A DNA stretch of 64,000 nt from Candidatus Nitrotoga sp. M5 (GTDB lineage Bacteria; Pseudomonadota; Gammaproteobacteria; Burkholderiales; Gallionellaceae): the NCBI RefSeq assembly GCF_927904885.1, contig NZ_CAKMNW010000001.1, positions 62,001 to 126,000 on the forward strand, in the 5' to 3' direction. The notes under the pieces are model-generated. The model was not told the DNA's origin, did not search any database, and saw nothing but the letters and a program-made list of their open reading frames with translations. This document shows positions 62,426 through 64,000 of the stretch, in pieces. Within the stretch, counting starts at the first letter, position 1; every line of letters begins with the position of its first letter. The position numbers and the translations under genes are program-made.

Positions 62426-64000
62426 TTAATCGGTTTGGATTAAAGGAGAAAGATCTTCCGGCTCTGGATCGGCAATACGGCTCAAACCCGCCAGCTTGTC
62501 GTCTTTGCCTAGATTAATTAGTGTCACGCCCTGCGTAGAACGACTCATTTCACGGATTTCATTGACTCGAGTGCGGATTAGTACGCCATTAGTTCCAATC
62601 AACATAATTTCATCTTCCTCGTTTACCAAAGTAGCCGCTACCACCTTACCATTCCGGGCAGAAGCCTGAATTGCAATCATGCCCTGAGTCCCCCGGCCAT
62701 GGCGTGTATATTCTGAAATTGGCGTGCGCTTGCCGTAGCCATTCTCGGTCGCAGTCAATACCGCTTGGCTTTCATCGCTAGCCACCAAGAGTGCAATTAC
62801 GCATTGCTTCGCAGCCAGCTTCATGCCACGCACACCGCGCGACACTCGGCCCATGGAACGTACATCGTTTTCGTCGAAACGTACCGCTTTGCCTCCATTA
62901 GAAAACAACATTACGTCATGCTTGCCATCAGTCAAAGCTACACCGATCAAATAATCACCTTCATCCAATTTAATAGCGATGATGCCGGCCTTACGCGGGT
63001 TGGCGAAATCAGACAACGCAGTCTTCTTCACCGTGCCCATGGCGGTAGCAAAGAATACATATTGATCTTCCGAGAACTCTTTTACCGGCAGAATCGCGTT
63101 GATCTTCTCGCCACTTTCCAGCGGCAACAGATTAACGATTGGCCGACCGCGGGCGGTACGAGCACCCTGAGGTACGTCGTATACCTTGATCCAGTACACT
63201 TGACCACGACTGGAAAAACACAGAATATAATCGTGCGTGTTGGCGATAAACAGGCTATCTACAAAGTCGTCCTCTTTAGGCGGCGCAGCCTGCTTTCCAC
63301 GACCACCGCGTTTCTGCGCCACGTATTCCGCTAACGGCTGCGCTTTCATGTAACCGCCATGCGACATCGTAACCACCACGTCCTCCGGGGTGATCAGGTC
63401 TTCCATGCTCATATCATGAGTATGAGTGATGATTTCGCTACGGCGCTTGTCTCCGTATTGAGCTTTAATGGCAACCAACTCGTCAACGATAATTTGCGTT
63501 ACGCGCTCTGGCTTGGCCAGAATATCAAGCAAATCGATAATCTTGTCCATCACGTCGCGATATTCGTTGACAATTTTATCTTGCTCCAGCCCGGTTAAAC
63601 GCTGCAAGCGTAATTCCAGAATAGCTTGTGCTTGCACGTCCGAAAGTCGATACGCGCGCAACTCGCCCTGTCCTGACATACCAAATTCCGGCTCCAAATT
63701 TTCCGGACGGGAAGCATCGCTAACTCGGCTCAACAATTCCTCGACCAGTGTAGATCGCCATGTCCGTGACATAAGACCCTGCTTGGCTATCGCGGGACTC
63801 GCGGCCGCTTTAATCAACGCAATGATTTCATCTACGTTGGAGAGTGCGACTGCCAAACCTTCCAGAATATGGCCACGATCCCGCGCCTTGCGCAAATCAA
63901 ATATCGTACGCCGCGTTACAACTTCTCGCCGATGGCGCAGGAATGCATCCAGGAACTGCTTCAAATTCAGCAATTTAGGTTGGCCGTCGATCAAGGCCAC
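62426..64000 (-). CDS. gyrA: DNA gyrase subunit A (C-terminal part; 5' end outside window)
   Basis: About 525 codons are visible and the frame is open at the right edge. The first visible residues (ALIDGQPKLLNLKQFLDAFLRHRREVV) correspond to about residue 340 of E. coli GyrA, so the winged-helix and catalytic tyrosine are beyond the window. The rest is the coiled-coil gate and the C-terminal pinwheel, with the GyrA box in QKRGGRGK and six repeated blades. It supercoils DNA with GyrB. The tail is acidic (DPEPEDLSPL). Confidence 0.96.
   Translation of the reverse strand: MALIDGQPKLLNLKQFLDAFLRHRREVVTRRTIFDLRKARDRGHILEGLAVALSNVDEIIALIKAAASPAIAKQGLMSRTWRSTLVEELLSRVSDASRPENLEPEFGMSGQGELRAYRLSDVQAQAILELRLQRLTGLEQDKIVNEYRDVMDKIIDLLDILAKPERVTQIIVDELVAIKAQYGDKRRSEIITHTHDMSMEDLITPEDVVVTMSHGGYMKAQPLAEYVAQKRGGRGKQAAPPKEDDFVDSLFIANTHDYILCFSSRGQVYWIKVYDVPQGARTARGRPIVNLLPLESGEKINAILPVKEFSEDQYVFFATAMGTVKKTALSDFANPRKAGIIAIKLDEGDYLIGVALTDGKHDVMLFSNGGKAVRFDENDVRSMGRVSRGVRGMKLAAKQCVIALLVASDESQAVLTATENGYGKRTPISEYTRHGRGTQGMIAIQASARNGKVVAATLVNEEDEIMLIGTNGVLIRTRVNEIREMSRSTQGVTLINLGKDDKLAGLSRIADPEPEDLSPLIQTD

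Overview
The window looks like chromosome of a moderately AT-rich betaproteobacterium. The gyrA-serC-serA-pheA-hisC-aroF-tyrA string, the tRNA-Leu/tig/clpP/clpX/lon block, the zipA-ligA-galU-hpt string and the msrB-yciB-yciI-bolA-parvulin cluster all fit the Nitrosomonadales, perhaps Gallionellaceae or Nitrotoga-like bacteria. This placement rests on gene order and protein style only and was not checked against a database.

Positions 1-4910 are an accessory region: (i) the 3' part of a gene for a membrane-anchored protein with fifteen 41-residue Asp-box repeats; (ii) two attC-like recombination sites flanking a decayed cassette gene; (iii) a flavodoxin-fold oxidoreductase; (iv) a 5'-truncated zinc-ribbon gene; (v) the broken start of a tyrosine-recombinase integrase next to the 3' end of ssrA (tmRNA, minus strand, 4910-5278). 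This is the usual footprint of a genomic island inserted at tmRNA.

Positions 5541-20368 are housekeeping genes: a DinG/YoaA helicase, a Bcp peroxiredoxin, a PIN-PhoH protein, msrB, yciB, yciI, bolA, a parvulin isomerase, purL, a standalone NAD(P)HX dehydratase, a spermidine-synthase-like protein and ppsA. Positions 20369-31440 mix small unknown genes with a mechanosensitive channel, recQ, nadB (directly behind an IS630 transposase remnant), a methyltransferase and fumC.

Positions 31479-37749 (minus) hold def, a methylthioinosine/MTA phosphorylase, hpt, galU, ligA and zipA. Positions 38386-42060 are a second soft region: two tiny CxxC thioredoxin-fold proteins, yebC, a broken cysteine-rich gene, a decayed IS3-family element and a seven-unit heptamer repeat in front of fabI. 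Positions 43055-51466 hold ppiD, tRNA-Asp, tRNA-Val, lon (with a convincing sigma-32 promoter), clpX, clpP, tig and tRNA-Leu; hupB, commonly found between lon and ppiD, is absent. Next come yceH, mnmC and a DUF3892-type gene. Positions 55881-64000 (minus) are the serine/aromatic amino-acid cluster behind gyrA, which runs off the right edge.

Two repeat classes recur: a MITE-like element with terminal inverted repeats (three copies, two with apparent target-site duplications) and a partly palindromic motif (four copies, same strand). I found no CRISPR array and no complete transposon. Nothing here is clearly a new multi-gene system; the least explained items are the 15-repeat surface-type protein in its cassette-like setting, the paired mini-thioredoxins and the dispersed repeats.
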